DNA of 64,000 bases. It comes from Colias croceus. Lineage: Eukaryota > Arthropoda > Insecta > Lepidoptera > Pieridae. The first letter of the stretch is position 1. Each line of letters opens with the position of its first letter. The translations under genes were made by a program, and so were the position numbers. The stretch covers positions 3,112,501-3,176,500 of the forward strand of contig NC_059558.1 in the NCBI RefSeq assembly GCF_905220415.1. The letters are read 5' to 3'. A model generated the notes under the pieces. That model was given only the letters and a program-made list of their open reading frames with translations, did not search any database and was not told the origin of the DNA. Of the stretch, positions 10,356 to 21,191 are shown piece by piece.

Positions 10356-13300
10356 TGTAAAATGTAAAATGGGGCGGCATTGGTCTTAGCTATCCAATTC
10401 ATTATCCAACCTAGATTTATTTATAAAATGCATTTCTACATGAGTTATACGAGTAATGTTGGTTTATTTATCCAATTCCCTGCGTAAATTATTGACTGTG
10501 AATATTGTATGATTGATTTCGTTCTAATATGTTAAATATAAATAAAATACGTTTACGATCACTTATTATGCATGAAGAAAAACTGTTTTTAGTTGTGTGA
10601 ATGTCCTTATGTACAGTTAACATCTTTATTGAAGTAACTTGTTTCATTAATAATGTGTTATAATATATCGATTTTTAACGAGCGATCGAAAAAATTGGAT
10701 TGTATGTTTATTCGTAAGTCGTGAGTTTCTTATTTATTTTATTATCTATAAATTTTAAATCTGATGGATTTTATAGAACATTCTGATAATGTATTAAGAA
10801 ACTAGTCGCTGTTTGTTTCTTACGGCATTTTAAAGTATAAATTATGTAATAAAGAAGAGAAAAACTGTTCGTAGTATACTAGTATTGTAAAATAATATCT
10901 TCTTATACCTCTTAATGTACGTAAAGCCGCCGCAAATAAAAACCAAAGGGAAAACATAAAAAAGTTAAATATTTGTAGTTTTTAATGTCATTGTAAATTT
11001 TTCCTTTAAACCAGCTAAGATGACTCTTTAAACAATAAACGAGAATATACGATACTGTTTATTACATGTATATTTACTGAGAAACATTCGTAAGAACGTT
11101 CTCAGCATGTATCGGGTTTACCCTATGTAAAATTTAAGGCATACCGAGTACGGAAATACATGAAATTCTTAAAAATGCATCTCTGTAATAAATTGGTGTC
11201 GAATTACGACTGATTTTGACACGTCGTGTAATTTTTCATGTGTATGTGTTATTGTTATTTATGGTTGTTAGCTGAAATTGATATTTTTTTATTTTAATAA
11301 AATGCAAGGAAAATAATCGTAATAATTCTACTAATATTGCAAATTCTAAAAAGTGGAGGATGAATGTATGTTTGTTACTCTTTTACACAAAAACAGTGGA
11401 TCGGATTTGTATATAATTTGGTAGAGAGACAGATTATAGTGTGGATAAGCACATAGACTTTTTATCCGGGTCCTTAGTTATGTATGTGTATCATATAGGT
11501 ATCATGTCTTTTTCCGATAAAGCTTCCACTGTTAACATCAGTTTTAAAAGACGTTTCAAAACACGAACACGTTCTTAATTACTTATGTCGATTTTAAAGT
11601 CTTCATTTAATACTAGCTGTTGCCCGCGACTTCGTCCGCGATTAGGTCGTTTTTCGTCATTCGTCGTTTAAAAAAAATACGTGACACTTTATTTTAAAAT
11701 TTTCTTAATTAGGTATTGTCTCTTATAAAATTTAACTACATTAAAATTGAACACTCTGATAAGAAAATCTTAAAATCTGAAGAAAACATGAATGTGGTTT
11801 AAATTCTACATTACTTAGTATCAAATAATAATCTAAATTAAATGTAGATTAACAGTTTGAGCACACCATTATAGAATATGTACCTAAGTATTAAATTACG
11901 TTAGTTTACATAGTAACTTAACTAAAAACACGATGACTATCTTTCGCGCTCGATACCACAAACTAAGCATGTTTGTGGTACGTGGCCCGCGTCACTTGAC
12001 CCCCCGCGAGTTCCCCTCCGTTGCTATGCGAAAATACATTCGTCGCCCTACTGTAGGAAAAATTGTAATACTGTGGCCTGGGCGTTATAACACGTCCAGG
12101 GAGTTCCTGAGTGCCGATATCACCATCTTGAGGAAAAGCTTCTAATGTCGATTTAAAACTGCATACATACGAATTTACCTGTTCTAAAATTGTGAAATGA
12201 GTTCAGTTTTAAATTTGAGAAATATTGATTTCTTGTATTCCACTATTCGTTGTAGTCGAATACAAAATATATTTAAACAAACTTAGGTTGGCCTTCAGGC
12301 AAAAGGGATCCTATCAAATGGTAAACTTGACCTTGTATCTTAAAAGTAAGCATGAACGGATCTTCTGATAATTATTGAGCACCAAAGGATCATTTGAAAC
12401 GCACTACTTACTATAAGAGCGAATATTGTCTAATAACAGTTTACATTGCACCACAGAATACATAATAGTAGCTAAACGCTAATTGCACAGTATGTTCCTC
12501 TAAAAGTAGTGATTTCAAAGGTTCCGGTGTATCTTCAAACGAAAGCCGACTCGCCTTACTACACTTTAAGGCATTACAAAAAGAACATACTACGTTAATA
12601 TCGCCTATACAGAAGATGATCTGTAATCAATTGTGAGGTTATAAGCAAACCCACTTTTATATTTGTCAGACCACACCACCGAATTCGTAGATTGTTTACC
12701 TCAAGACATTAAGACTATGACGAAATCTGTCTGCAGTAAGACGGGCCTCTCGCTATTCGTACGTTTCCAGAGACCGAATAGTTTCAATTCTTAATCTTTC
12801 ATTAAACAAACTTATTAATCGTTCTTGTCTCATATAATTGTAATATTCGCGTCCCTACTCTAGTCATTGCTTATGCTCATGTTCATCTTATTATGATGCA
12901 CCCTATCATTTGTCAAACGGTCTTCATATTGAGTAAGTAAAGTTTTTAATTGTGAAAAAATGTATTATGATTTACACTACATATTAACACTCTTTTAACA
13001 TTTAACATAAAATATAAGTCTGTGAGTGTGTAAAAATAAATCCAGCTAATTACACATTAAACTTATGTTTATAATTTGGTATACGACATGAAAATGTATT
13101 AATTGTCAAGCAATAATAATACAGATAAATACTGAACATAAGTATAATAGATATTAAGTAGTATTAGTTAAAATATACTTTGACTACTTTGACTGTAAGT
13201 TAAAGTTTATTTTTACTAACAACATGTAAATGAAGAAGAAATAATAATTACCAACGTACTAACCTTTTCTATAATACTTAACACGGCACATTTTTCAAAT

Positions 13301-13760
13301 TATCTTGCTCAACTCTACTAAAAAATTTGAGGGTTTTGTTGGAACTTTAATATGTAAAAACTATGATATATCTAAACTACGATACAACTTGCATGCGGAA
13401 ATGCTCATTACAATTGTGAATCTAAAGAATAACTAACAACATACTGTTCAATTTTATTGAGCTGATGAATATCTTTTGCCTGGAAGAAATCACCGTCGCC
13501 TAACAAATATAATGTGTTTTCTTATAAAACCGTTACATAATTAATTATTTTATCTACTTAAATAATGAAAATGATATATTTATAAAATATAAAACATATT
13601 ATGTAAAATGATTAAAAATAAATAAATGAAGCAACTACGATTCAAAGAAAACATCTTTTTCAGTGTGAAAATGCTCTAAGCAATCCTGGATGATGAACTG
13701 TATATCATGTACCTACTCTGATCCCAGTACGGTCGGTACGTCGATAGCCATAACGATAAA
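10356..13760. other. Non-coding DNA, mostly unrecognised
   Basis: Two Helitron relics are present. One is at 11340-11480 (ATGTATGTTTGTTACTCTTT, a 5' portion). The other is at 11613-11700 on the minus strand: CTAG followed by TTGCCCGCGACTTCGTCCGCG, a 3' hairpin. A 70-codon frame at 11933-12145 is somewhat GC-richer than its surroundings but has no domain I recognise. The rest shows no feature. Confidence 0.5.
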
Positions 13761-13780
13761 TATTATAATCGGTTATCTGA

Positions 13781-13821
13781 ACCGCAAAGTCAAAATAAAA
13801 ATAAAATTTTGACTTTGCGGT
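13781..13821. repeat. Perfect 15-bp stem hairpin
   Basis: ACCGCAAAGTCAAAA at 13781-13795 pairs with TTTTGACTTTGCGGT at 13807-13821 around an 11-base A/T loop. It is probably the remnant of a foldback element. Confidence 0.8.
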
Positions 13822-13920
13822 TATCTGATAACTTAAAACATTGCTTGTAAAGTTGTGAGTGCAAAATTTACGTTTCATTTGGCAATAACATTTTTTTCGG
13901 TACTAAAACGTAGTAGTTTG

Positions 13921-14163
13921 ATATGTGGTTGGCTGCCCCTCCTCTCCTTCCTGAAAAATATCCTCCAAAATTTCCCGAGATACTTCCAATGATTGAACCA
14001 TTGGACGTTGGACATTAACTTCAGTCAAAAATTGACGAAGCGGATGATTACTAATTTCCACTTAATCCTCGCTGCTACTGTCTTTATTATCAAATCATCA
14101 ATTTTCATGTGGTGTAGTAAAAATATCAGCAGAAATCGTCTTCCAAAGGCGATATAATTTTAT
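13921..14163 (-). pseudogene. Degenerate coding relic of unknown origin
   Basis: The minus strand keeps one reading frame across about 240 bases, with scattered stops. It reads KLYRLWKTISADIF, and after three stops SNHPLRQFLTEVNVQRPMVQ and then 'REILEDIFQEGEEGQPTTY'. The amphipathic, acidic character and the consistent frame look like former protein, perhaps from a transposon. I do not recognise the family, and no intact exon can be drawn. Confidence 0.4.
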
Positions 14164-14446
14164 TAGCATTGAATCTGTAAATAAAAAAATCAAAGTTAAC
14201 TGTAAATCTATAAAAAAAGCTACTTACAAATAAAATTTTATCAAAAACTTCTGTTCCCAATGCACCTCAAAATAATAAAAGAATCATTCATTTCATTTCA
14301 TTTAACAACTTACCAACAAACAACAACAACTTACCTTTTGTGGGAACGCATGATGGTGAAAATTCACAAAACACGAAGATTGCACTTGATATTTTTGGTT
14401 TTATGGCATTCAATTGCTTTATAAATATCACTACATAGTATAAAAA

Positions 14447-14613
14447 AGTCGCTTTCTGTGTCCCTATGTCCCTTTGTATGCTTAAATCTTGAAAACTTCG
14501 CAACAGATTTTGATGCGGTTTTTTTAATAGATAGACTAATTCAAGAGGAAGGTTTTAGTACATAATTTATTAGGTTTTAGACAAAGCGGACGAAGCCGCG
14601 GGCGGTAAGCTAG
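14447..14613 (+). mobile_element. Helitron, third family (GCGGACGAAGCCGCGGGCGG end)
   Basis: The 3' end is GCGGACGAAGCCGCGGGCGG then TAAGCTAG, a hairpin plus CTAG followed by T. The body has TTTGTATGCTTAAATCTTGA and ATTTTGATGCGGTTTTTTTA. A diverged relative lies at 55180-55327. The 5' end is approximate. Confidence 0.72.
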
Positions 14614-14890
14614 TAAATTTATAAAACACGAAGATTTTTAAAATTGTAACTAATGAACACAACAATATATTATTATACTCTTTGGAACACAATCATTAGA
14701 TTAACTGTAGATAATGGTGTCTATTTTTACTTAAATAATAAACATCTATCCTCACTTTAAAAAAATGTAGTTTATTATTTACACGAAATATATCTTATAG
14801 GGAACGGAAGATATGGGTTAAAGAGTTAAATAAATAAATAACATAATTATAATATTTAAATTATTAATTTCTAACATTGTGTTCAGTAGT

Positions 14891-15035
14891 GTTAACATGT
14901 AAATTGATTTGATTTTTACGAAATCTCATAGATGGCGCTGTTACAAAATTAACATTATACAACTTACATTCTTTAAGCTATGTTTCTCTTCCCAAGTTAC
15001 TTATGGCATAATTTTTATAGTGTCAATATAGATAT
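14891..15035. repeat. Tandem duplication with 'ATAGATGGCGCTGTT', copy 1
   Basis: TTAACATGTAAATTGATTTG, ATAGATGGCGCTGTT and TGTTTCTCTTCCCAAGTTAC recur in the same order in the next unit at 15084-15225, about 193 bases later. Confidence 0.78.
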
Positions 15036-15083
15036 TGTCAAACAACATTTATATATGCGTCATTTGATTATTAATTTCCAATA

Positions 15084-15225
15084 GTTAACGTGTAAATTGA
15101 TTTGATTTTTATAACATTTAATAGATGGCGCTGTTTCTAATTTGTCTTTATACTACTAAATTCATTAAACTGTTTCTCTGCCCAAATTACGTAAATGACA
15201 TAGTTTTTATTTTGTAAAGCTAGAT
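15084..15225. repeat. Tandem duplication with 'ATAGATGGCGCTGTT', copy 2
   Basis: Second unit, diverged from the first mainly between ATAGATGGCGCTGTT and TGTTTCTCTGCCCAAATTAC. No coding content. Confidence 0.78.
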
Positions 15226-15313
15226 AATAGCATGGCTTACTCGAAACCAACATTTAAACATGAGTCTTTAGATTGTACGCTGTCGTAATACACGGAATAC
15301 GTAAGAAAAATAA

Positions 15314-15609
15314 AGGTTCACAGCTCCTCCCCCGTAGGTGATAGCTTGATAATATGTAGCCTATAGCCTCACCCGACCTGTTAGTAATATTCATGCAAAA
15401 TTTGAAGTAAATCTATGCAGTACTTTTCGAGATTAGCTCGGACAAACATACAGACAAACAGACAAACAGACAAACAGACAAACAGACAAAAATTCTAAAA
15501 ACTATGTTTTTGGCTTCAATATCGATTATAGATCACGGCCCAGGTATTCTTTTAAAAAAATATTCAATGTACAGTTTTGACTTTCCTACGATTTTATTAT
15601 ATGTATAGA
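15314..15609 (-). mobile_element. Helitron-like element with ACAGACAA microsatellite, truncated
   Basis: It carries a run of five ACAGACAA-type units (15445-15490) and GATTTTATTATATGTATAGA at the 5' end of the minus strand. The motifs TTCAATGTACAG and ATATCGATTATAGATC match the copy at 17832-18145. The hairpin-CTAG end is missing. Confidence 0.65.
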
Positions 15610-15929
15610 TGACGTTTTTAAAAATCTCACCTAACTCGCTTTTTTATGTGACGTAAAATAAAATGAAAATACGTGTGAAGATAAACTGTGCGTCATCGTT
15701 TGCTGTAATTTTATAGCGTTTTTATCTTTTCATCAAGTCACACCTGTTACTTATTTATTTTCACGTTTTGTATAGGGAAAAATAGTCATTTAAAGTGACC
15801 CCTACAATAACATAAACCGGTAAAGGTAAAGTCGCTTGTCCATTGCGAAGAGTTTGCAATCCATAAAAAATATGACTACATTGGCATTATTGTGTACACC
15901 ACAGATAATAATATAATACTACCTATACT

Positions 15930-16138
15930 ATTGACCGCCTCCTTGGTACAGTGGCTGACGCGTGAGCGTAGCACCGAGGCGTCCTGGGTTCGATTCCCGG
16001 TGGAGACGAAAAAAAAATGTCTCGGTCTGGTAGGACACAGAAGGCTGATCACCTACTTGTCCCTAAAAAAATCGATCAGTGAAACAGATGTATAATGCAT
16101 CTGCCCTTTACCCCACTAGGGGACATGGGACTTCACAC
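15930..16138 (+). mobile_element. tRNA-derived SINE, intact, with 9-bp target duplication
   Basis: The head carries RNA polymerase III boxes: A-like TTGGTACAGTGG and a perfect B box GGTTCGATTCC (in GGGTTCGATTCCCGGTGGAG). A short body follows, ending CCCCACTAGGGGACATGGG and ACTTCAC. Direct repeats ACCTATACT flank it at 15921-15929 and 16139-16147. It is the same family as 39688-39888 (minus) and the broken copy at 48121-48345 (minus). An overlapping reading frame is an artefact of the SINE. Confidence 0.88.
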
Positions 16139-16199
16139 ACCTATACTTGTAGTGTACACAATGAACTCATACGGACGACGATATTGATTTAAGTGCAAA

Positions 16200-17410
16200 A
16201 AGGTGAAAAATGCAGTTTCTGTCAAGCCAACTACAACCTTTATGTTAACCATGATTTTGGATGGACTTGCCCTCATAAAATTATAATAATATTTCAACTC
16301 AACAAATTGTATAGTTCTTATTTAATGTTGATTTAATAACTCTTATACAAGTACATATTTTGAATTGAATTTTTTTTATAAATAACTACTGCAAACAAAA
16401 TTATATTAGCAGTGGACAAATCTTATGATGATTTTTAACGTTGTCGGTAGAGAACGGACTAAATTTTTTGCGATTTTTTCTTCCCGTTTTTGAGGTGGGC
16501 AAATACCTTATGCGCATAATGCAAGTTTCTGCGAATTATTCTTGTTGTTTTGTATTAAGTGCAATGACCTGTTGTTAAGTGTAGCTTATGATTAGTCTAT
16601 GGTGCTTTTTTCATTTCGTAAAAAGTCTGTACTTTATTTATAAACTCTGTAGTTTATAGATAGCAGTATAGGATGTTATACGGTGACCTGAAATGGGCTA
16701 ATGAAATGAGATTTTTAATTAAGATTTATTTACTGAATAAAATGAATATTGCGTTGTAATTATAAAATAATGTACAAGTTGAATTTACATTTATTTATTG
16801 GAACTTAGATGACGAAATATACTGTTGTTGACATTATTTCATACGATGATTTTACAAAATTAATTTATCATTGAATTTTTGTTTAATATAATGAGGTTTT
16901 AGAAGTTACTATGTTTCAAAAAAAAGTTTCAATCATTACTCAAATATATACGACATTTTCTAATTATCATATAAAATCAACGAACATAATAATTAAGCTG
17001 TTCAGCTCTAATTACATATGAGTTCATTAATAAATTTTTGAACGATAATTAAATAAATATCGACCACCCATTCACAACGGGTTCGCGGGTTCGATTCCCG
17101 GTAGGCGGTAGGAATAAATTTAACTGCTGGAGGCTAATTGTCTTAATTGATATATTGGTTTTGGACTTAACAGGGCGCTTTGTACTTTATTTATTAATTT
17201 TGTTCGAAGTAATTTTATGAGATGTTAGGAAATATTTTTTTTATTATTATTTAGCGGATCACCTGGCTTCGCCTATAAGATTAAGATTTTTATTTAAATA
17301 GTCTAAGTCTCTAGAATGAGTCTTTAAAATTCTCATCAGCTATCCTTATTCAGAAAGACACATAAGCGGCGTAATTGACTCTATTTTCATTTAAATAGGT
17401 ATGTAAATTA
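16200..17410. other. AT-rich DNA with a tRNA-like B-box fragment
   Basis: At about 17066-17110, GGTTCGCGGGTTCGATTCCC and GGTAGGCGG look like the 3' half of a tRNA-derived SINE head. No cloverleaf can be folded. The remainder has no feature I can support. Confidence 0.45.
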
Positions 17411-17419
17411 AATAAATAA

Positions 17420-17694
17420 TCCATACTATATATTATTATTAATTATTATATTAATTTATTAATATTATTATAAATATGCGAAAGTAACTCTGTCTGTCTG
17501 TCTGATACTTAATCACGCCTAAACTACTGAACCAATTTTCATGAAATTTGGTATGGAGATATTTTGATACCCGAGAAAGGACATAGGCTACTTTTTATCC
17601 CGGGAAAATGACGCAATCCCGGAAATCCCACGAGAACGGGAACTATTTTGGTTTTTCTTTGACTGCGCGGGCGAAGCCACGGGCGGAAACCTAG
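17420..17694 (+). mobile_element. Helitron, second family (ATGCGAAAGTAACTCTGTCTG type)
   Basis: It runs from TCCATACTA (with an AT-rich insertion near 17429-17460) through ATGCGAAAGTAACTCTGTC and GAAATTTGGTATGGAGATAT to GCGCGGGCGAAGCCACGGGC and CTAG|T. Minus-strand relatives are at 46648-46863 and 47321-47515. Confidence 0.85.
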
Positions 17695-17713
17695 TACTAG
17701 ATATTTTAAATTA

Positions 17714-17831
17714 ACGAAATCGTTTAAGTCATGTCATTAATATAATTTAAAAACTCGAATGACTAAATGGTAGCATTTAGTCGTTCGAGTGTTTCAATCA
17801 TAAATGCTCGAAGTAATAAACATAATTATAA
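17714..17831. repeat. Hairpin-bearing direct repeat, copy 1
   Basis: It contains a 17-bp stem (17753-17769 with 17774-17790; one G-T mismatch) around loop GTAG, followed by TTTCAATCATAAATGCTCGA. Copy 2 lies at 18146-18262, with a Helitron-like element between them. Confidence 0.85.
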
Positions 17832-18145
17832 CTAGCTTCCGCCCGCGACTCCGTCCGCGCGGAAAAATTAAGATTTATTTTTTTCTACGTATTTTTCCGG
17901 GATAAAAAGTATCCTATTTTATGCCCAGGATAATAAGGTATAATTATACCAAGTTTCATCGAAATCGAACCGTTAGTTTTCACGTGATGCCTGAACATAC
18001 AGACAGACAGACAGACAGAAAAAAAAAATTTAATCACATATTTGGGCTTGATATCGATCCAGTAACACCCCCTGCTATTTATTTTTTCAATATTTTCAAT
18101 GTACAGAATTGACCCTTCTACAGATTTATTATATGTATACTTAGA
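17832..18145 (-). mobile_element. Helitron-like element between hairpin repeats
   Basis: It starts on the + strand with CTAG and TTCCGCCCGCGACTCCGTCC (3' hairpin of a minus-strand Helitron) and contains a (CAGA)n run at about 18000-18018. It ends near ATTTATTATATGTATAC. It shares its 5' part with 15314-15609. Confidence 0.75.
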
Positions 18146-18262
18146 TTAATGAAATCGTTTAAGTCATGACATTATTATTTACAAAACTCGAATGACTAAA
18201 TGACTCACATTTAGTCGTTCGAGTATTTCAATCATAATACTCGAAGTAATAAACATAATTAT
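18146..18262. repeat. Hairpin-bearing direct repeat, copy 2
   Basis: The same 17-bp stem (18186-18202 with 18208-18224) appears around loop ACTCA, in the same flanking context as copy 1. Confidence 0.85.
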
Positions 18263-18455
18263 AATTATGTACTAACTTTGTATCAATATTTTATTAGATA
18301 AATAATTATGAAATAAATTTTATACGCCATTTTAATAACAGAATGAAACATTAAAAAAAATCAGATTTAGTTTCTGTTCTTGTTAATAATATCAATCAAA
18401 TAATATATAAGTAACTGTGGAACGATAAAAGTAATAATTAAAAGTGGGGTCGATA

Positions 18456-18661
18456 TCTTAATATATATAAATCTCGTGTCACAATGTTTGTCCTCAATGG
18501 ACTCCTAAACCACTTAAACGATTATAATAAAATTCGCACACCATGTGCAGTTCGATCCAACTTGAGAGATAGGATAGGTTTTATCCCGGAAATCCCACAG
18601 GAAAGGGAACTATGCGGGGTTTTCTCTGAAAACGCGGGCGAAGCCGCGGGCGGAAAGCTAG
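18456..18661 (+). mobile_element. Helitron, fourth family (TCTTAATATATATAAATCTC type)
   Basis: It runs from TCTTAATATATATAAATCTC through GTCCTCAATGGACTCCTAAA to GCGGGCGAAGCCGCGGGCGG and CTAG|T. A 68-codon frame across it is not a gene. Its 5' part is shared with the chimeric copy at 34466-34632. Confidence 0.85.
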
Positions 18662-18837
18662 TTTATCATAATTATTTTAAAATTCAATAATGATCAGATT
18701 ATCTGTCAGTGAATTAAACTCAGTTTGCATCTGATTAATAACCTAAATATTGTTTTTGATGTATACTAATTAATAATTTAATCTCCAATGCTCTAGATTC
18801 TTTACTTATAATAGTAGATGAAGATGAAGATAATAAA

Positions 18838-19028
18838 TCTATACTTATATTATAAAGTTTGTTTGTTTGTTTGTTTGAACGCGTTAATCTCGGGAACTAC
18901 TGGTCCGATTTGAAAAATTATTTCGGTGTTAGATAGCCCATTTATCGAGGAAGGTTATAGGCTATATATCATCACGCTACGACCAACAGGGGTGGAGCCA
19001 CGGAGGTGAAACCGCGCGGAGCAGCTAG
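18838..19028 (+). mobile_element. Helitron, Lep1-type
   Basis: It runs from TCTATACTTATATTATAAAG, with a (TTTG)n expansion, to GTGAAACCGCGCGGAGCAG and CTAG|T. Confidence 0.87.
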
Positions 19029-19780
19029 TATTTAATAAAGATAGTTCTTTAATGTCGAGCGTTCGTTCTTCCTTCTTCATCTCGCCTTGATATTTGTTGT
19101 TAGTTTTTTTTGTTATCTGTGCTTGTTTTGACAGTTGCCTGAATTACAATTGAATCTCTACAGATCAAGCTACAGATCGATCTTATCAACGACCACCGTA
19201 ATATTCAATGAATAGTCTTTTATTATATGTGGTACAGACAAAAAAAAGAATCGGACTTATCCATCCAATCAAGGTTAATCATACCGTTTAAATACTAGGT
19301 AAATACGCGAATCAAATATCACAAATGCAGGAAGATGCATTAAAATCAGGTCATTTATTTAAATGTTACTGCATCTTCGTCACGAATAGGATGCTAGAGA
19401 TCCGGAATATCAGAGAGGTCAAGATGATGCTGTTTTGACAGTTTATGGGCAGATAAATGCGATAGGCTGTAGACAATTTATTTTATGTACGCGTTTAATT
19501 AAAGTAATAATTTTAACTTGTGTTTGCACTAAGTGCGCTAAGTGTCATTTGGTTGTGTTGGGATTTATGTTTATGAATGCAATGCCGTCTAAAATTATAC
19601 CGAGATATTATTATTTTTAATATCGATTATATTATAATCTACTGTATAATAATATTACTATTTTTAGATTATATATTCTTCTGTTTATTATAATCAGATT
19701 CCATTCAGCTTTAAATTATTTCCACGCAAAACATCTTTTATTGCATCAAAGAACCATTAAAGGGTTCTAAATAATTTTAT
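19029..19780. other. Non-coding DNA, nothing recognised
   Basis: A 61-codon frame at 19435-19620 has no domain or codon signal. No repeat ends seen. Confidence 0.45.
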
Positions 19781-19781
19781 T

Positions 19782-19904
19782 GAAGTGAAACTTCTTTAGG
19801 CGCGTTAAGAGTAAAATTTCAAGGTCGTGTCATAGCAATACCGTCACGTCATGGAGTAAGGCGAAAATTTTGGAATCTTATAAATCTTACTAAAGTTTCA
19901 CTTC
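19782..19904. repeat. MITE, 'GAAGTGAAACTTCTTTAG' family, copy 1
   Basis: Terminal inverted repeats GAAGTGAAACTTCTTTAG (left) and CTAAAGTTTCACTTC (right) enclose AAGGTCGTGTCATAG and ACCGTCACGTCATGGAGTAA. Further copies lie at 23034-23156 and 23172-23251. Confidence 0.82.
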
Positions 19905-19959
19905 TGACACGTGTGCTCGGCATACACGTTCTTTTTTACACATAGATAACTACAAGATT

Positions 19960-20160
19960 CAGAGTATGAACGCATAGCAATTTATTACCACAGATACTAT
20001 AAAAAGACGTGTGGCACTCGGGGACCGCCACGGTAAAGCTATTGCATGCTATGCCTTCAAGCCACACCTCCGCCCGTCGGAGTGGGGAGCGTGAGGTTGT
20101 TTTCGTTACGGAATTTCTCGATTCGGTCCCCGCGCTCAAGGCCCGCGATAGAAGCTATGC
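19960..20160 (-). repeat. GC-rich conserved-looking repeat just upstream of the first coding exon
   Basis: On the minus strand it reads GGGGACCGAATCGAGAAATT, CTCCCCACTCCGACGGGCGG and ACCGTGGCGGTCCCCGAGTG. GC content jumps well above the flanks. I recall this type of sequence as dispersed in lepidopteran genomes. The 67-codon frame within it has no recognised domain. Confidence 0.45.
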
Positions 20161-20227
20161 AATAGCTTAATACTCGTATATTACTTTATACCAAATTTTA
20201 TTTCGTATTGAAATATTTTATCTAATA

Positions 20228-20244
20228 AAATGTTTCTTTTCCAG
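20228..20244 (+). promoter_or_regulatory. Splice acceptor immediately before the start codon
   Basis: A T-rich tract ending TTTTCCAG places the exon start at 20245, leaving a 7-base leader (CTCCACA) before the ATG. This implies a non-coding first exon and a promoter further upstream, inside or left of this window. Confidence 0.75.
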
Positions 20245-20251
20245 CTCCACA

Positions 20252-20341
20252 ATGGAAGCGACGCCCAGCGTGTCGGTCCCGTGGCTGTCCACCGTAGTCC
20301 TCTTATGTTCCTTCTTCACAGCACATTCCCTTAATACTAAG
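20252..20341 (+). CDS. Coding exon 1 of an ADAM-family (M12B) metalloprotease: start codon and signal peptide
   Basis: The exon encodes 30 residues, MEATPSVSVPWLSTVVLLCS and then a short hydrophobic-to-polar end. This is a typical secretory signal peptide: a hydrophobic stretch at about residues 10-25 with a likely cleavage site after the Ala-His-Ser region. The ATG sits in a good context (A at -3, G at +4), only 7 bases after a clear splice acceptor (pyrimidine tract then CAG ending at 20244), so the 5' UTR is split and an upstream exon exists that I cannot locate. The exon ends in AAG with donor GTAAGT at 20342, phase 0, which joins in frame to the exon at 51919. I chose this start because it is the only ATG before the hydrophobic segment and there is no room for another in the exon. 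Linkage to the next exon across 31.6 kb is inferred from phase and from the expected signal peptide-prodomain order. Confidence 0.8.
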
Positions 20342-20619
20342 GTAAGTTTTAACGGATTTTAAACCAGTTTTTTACGGTGTTCGGTTCGTGGTTGTAATTT
20401 GCAATTTTCGATCAATAAAGTTGTTATTACCGATCGAAGTTTATAATATGAGGTAATAATATGACTAGTGGCTTGTACCGGCTTCGATCGGGGTAGACTC
20501 GGAACAAAAAATAAATAAAATACAGCAGCAGCATAATATTATTATGTTATAGGCAAGTTATAAGGCATATAATATGTGACGTTTAAGTGACAAAATATTT
20601 TTTTTAATAGATCAAATAA

Positions 20620-21191
20620 TAGTACAGGATACATCGCCCATTTTTGCAAGTGACTACTATCAAGCTGAATTTCCGTTTGTAGCTTTATTTTGATGAGACA
20701 CCGAATAATTTCGTGTACGAAACTCTCGATTGTGGTAGCTAACAGAGATAACAAGGATAAAATTTTTTGATTTGATGGTTCTCAAATATTTATTACGCAA
20801 TTTGTAGGACAATATGTCTGTTGGATTATATAAACATTAACTAAGTGAAAACAAAAAAATCAGCTTGTTAGTAATCATTTATGATGACCTCGTTATCGAT
20901 ACACTTTGGAAAGGGGGACTCTTTGAACCAACCATAGATTTTGTAGGACAAATATTTTTTCGAATAATTTAGGTAATTATCTTGAGATTGAACAAAAAAA
21001 GAACATTCAGTTAGTAATAAATATTTGAGAACCATCAAATCAAATTTTTTTATCCTTGTTATCTCTGTTAGCTACCACAATCGAGACTTTCGTACACGAA
21101 ATTATTGGGCGTCTCATCAAAATAAAGCTACAAACGGAAAATTAGCTTGATAGTAGTCACTTGCAAAAATGGGCGATGTATCCTGAACTAT
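20620..21191. repeat. Foldback element with ~178-bp inverted arms
   Basis: The left arm 20620-20797 and right arm 21013-21191 are inverted copies with only a few differences (for example GATGAGACACCGAATAATTT against the inverse of AAATTATTGGGCGTCTCATC). The 215-base centre is AT-rich. It starts only 280 bases downstream of the exon 1 donor. Confidence 0.9.

Noticed and set aside
11933..12145. 70-codon basic, Arg-rich frame
   Set aside because: Slightly GC-rich but with no homologous motif recognised. Not enough evidence for a gene.
15892..16095. 67-codon + strand frame
   Set aside because: It is a read-through of the SINE at 15930-16138.
17066..17110. Possible tRNA gene (GGTTCGATTCCC)
   Set aside because: Only the T-arm-like part is present, with no acceptor stem or anticodon arm. 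Best read as a SINE fragment.
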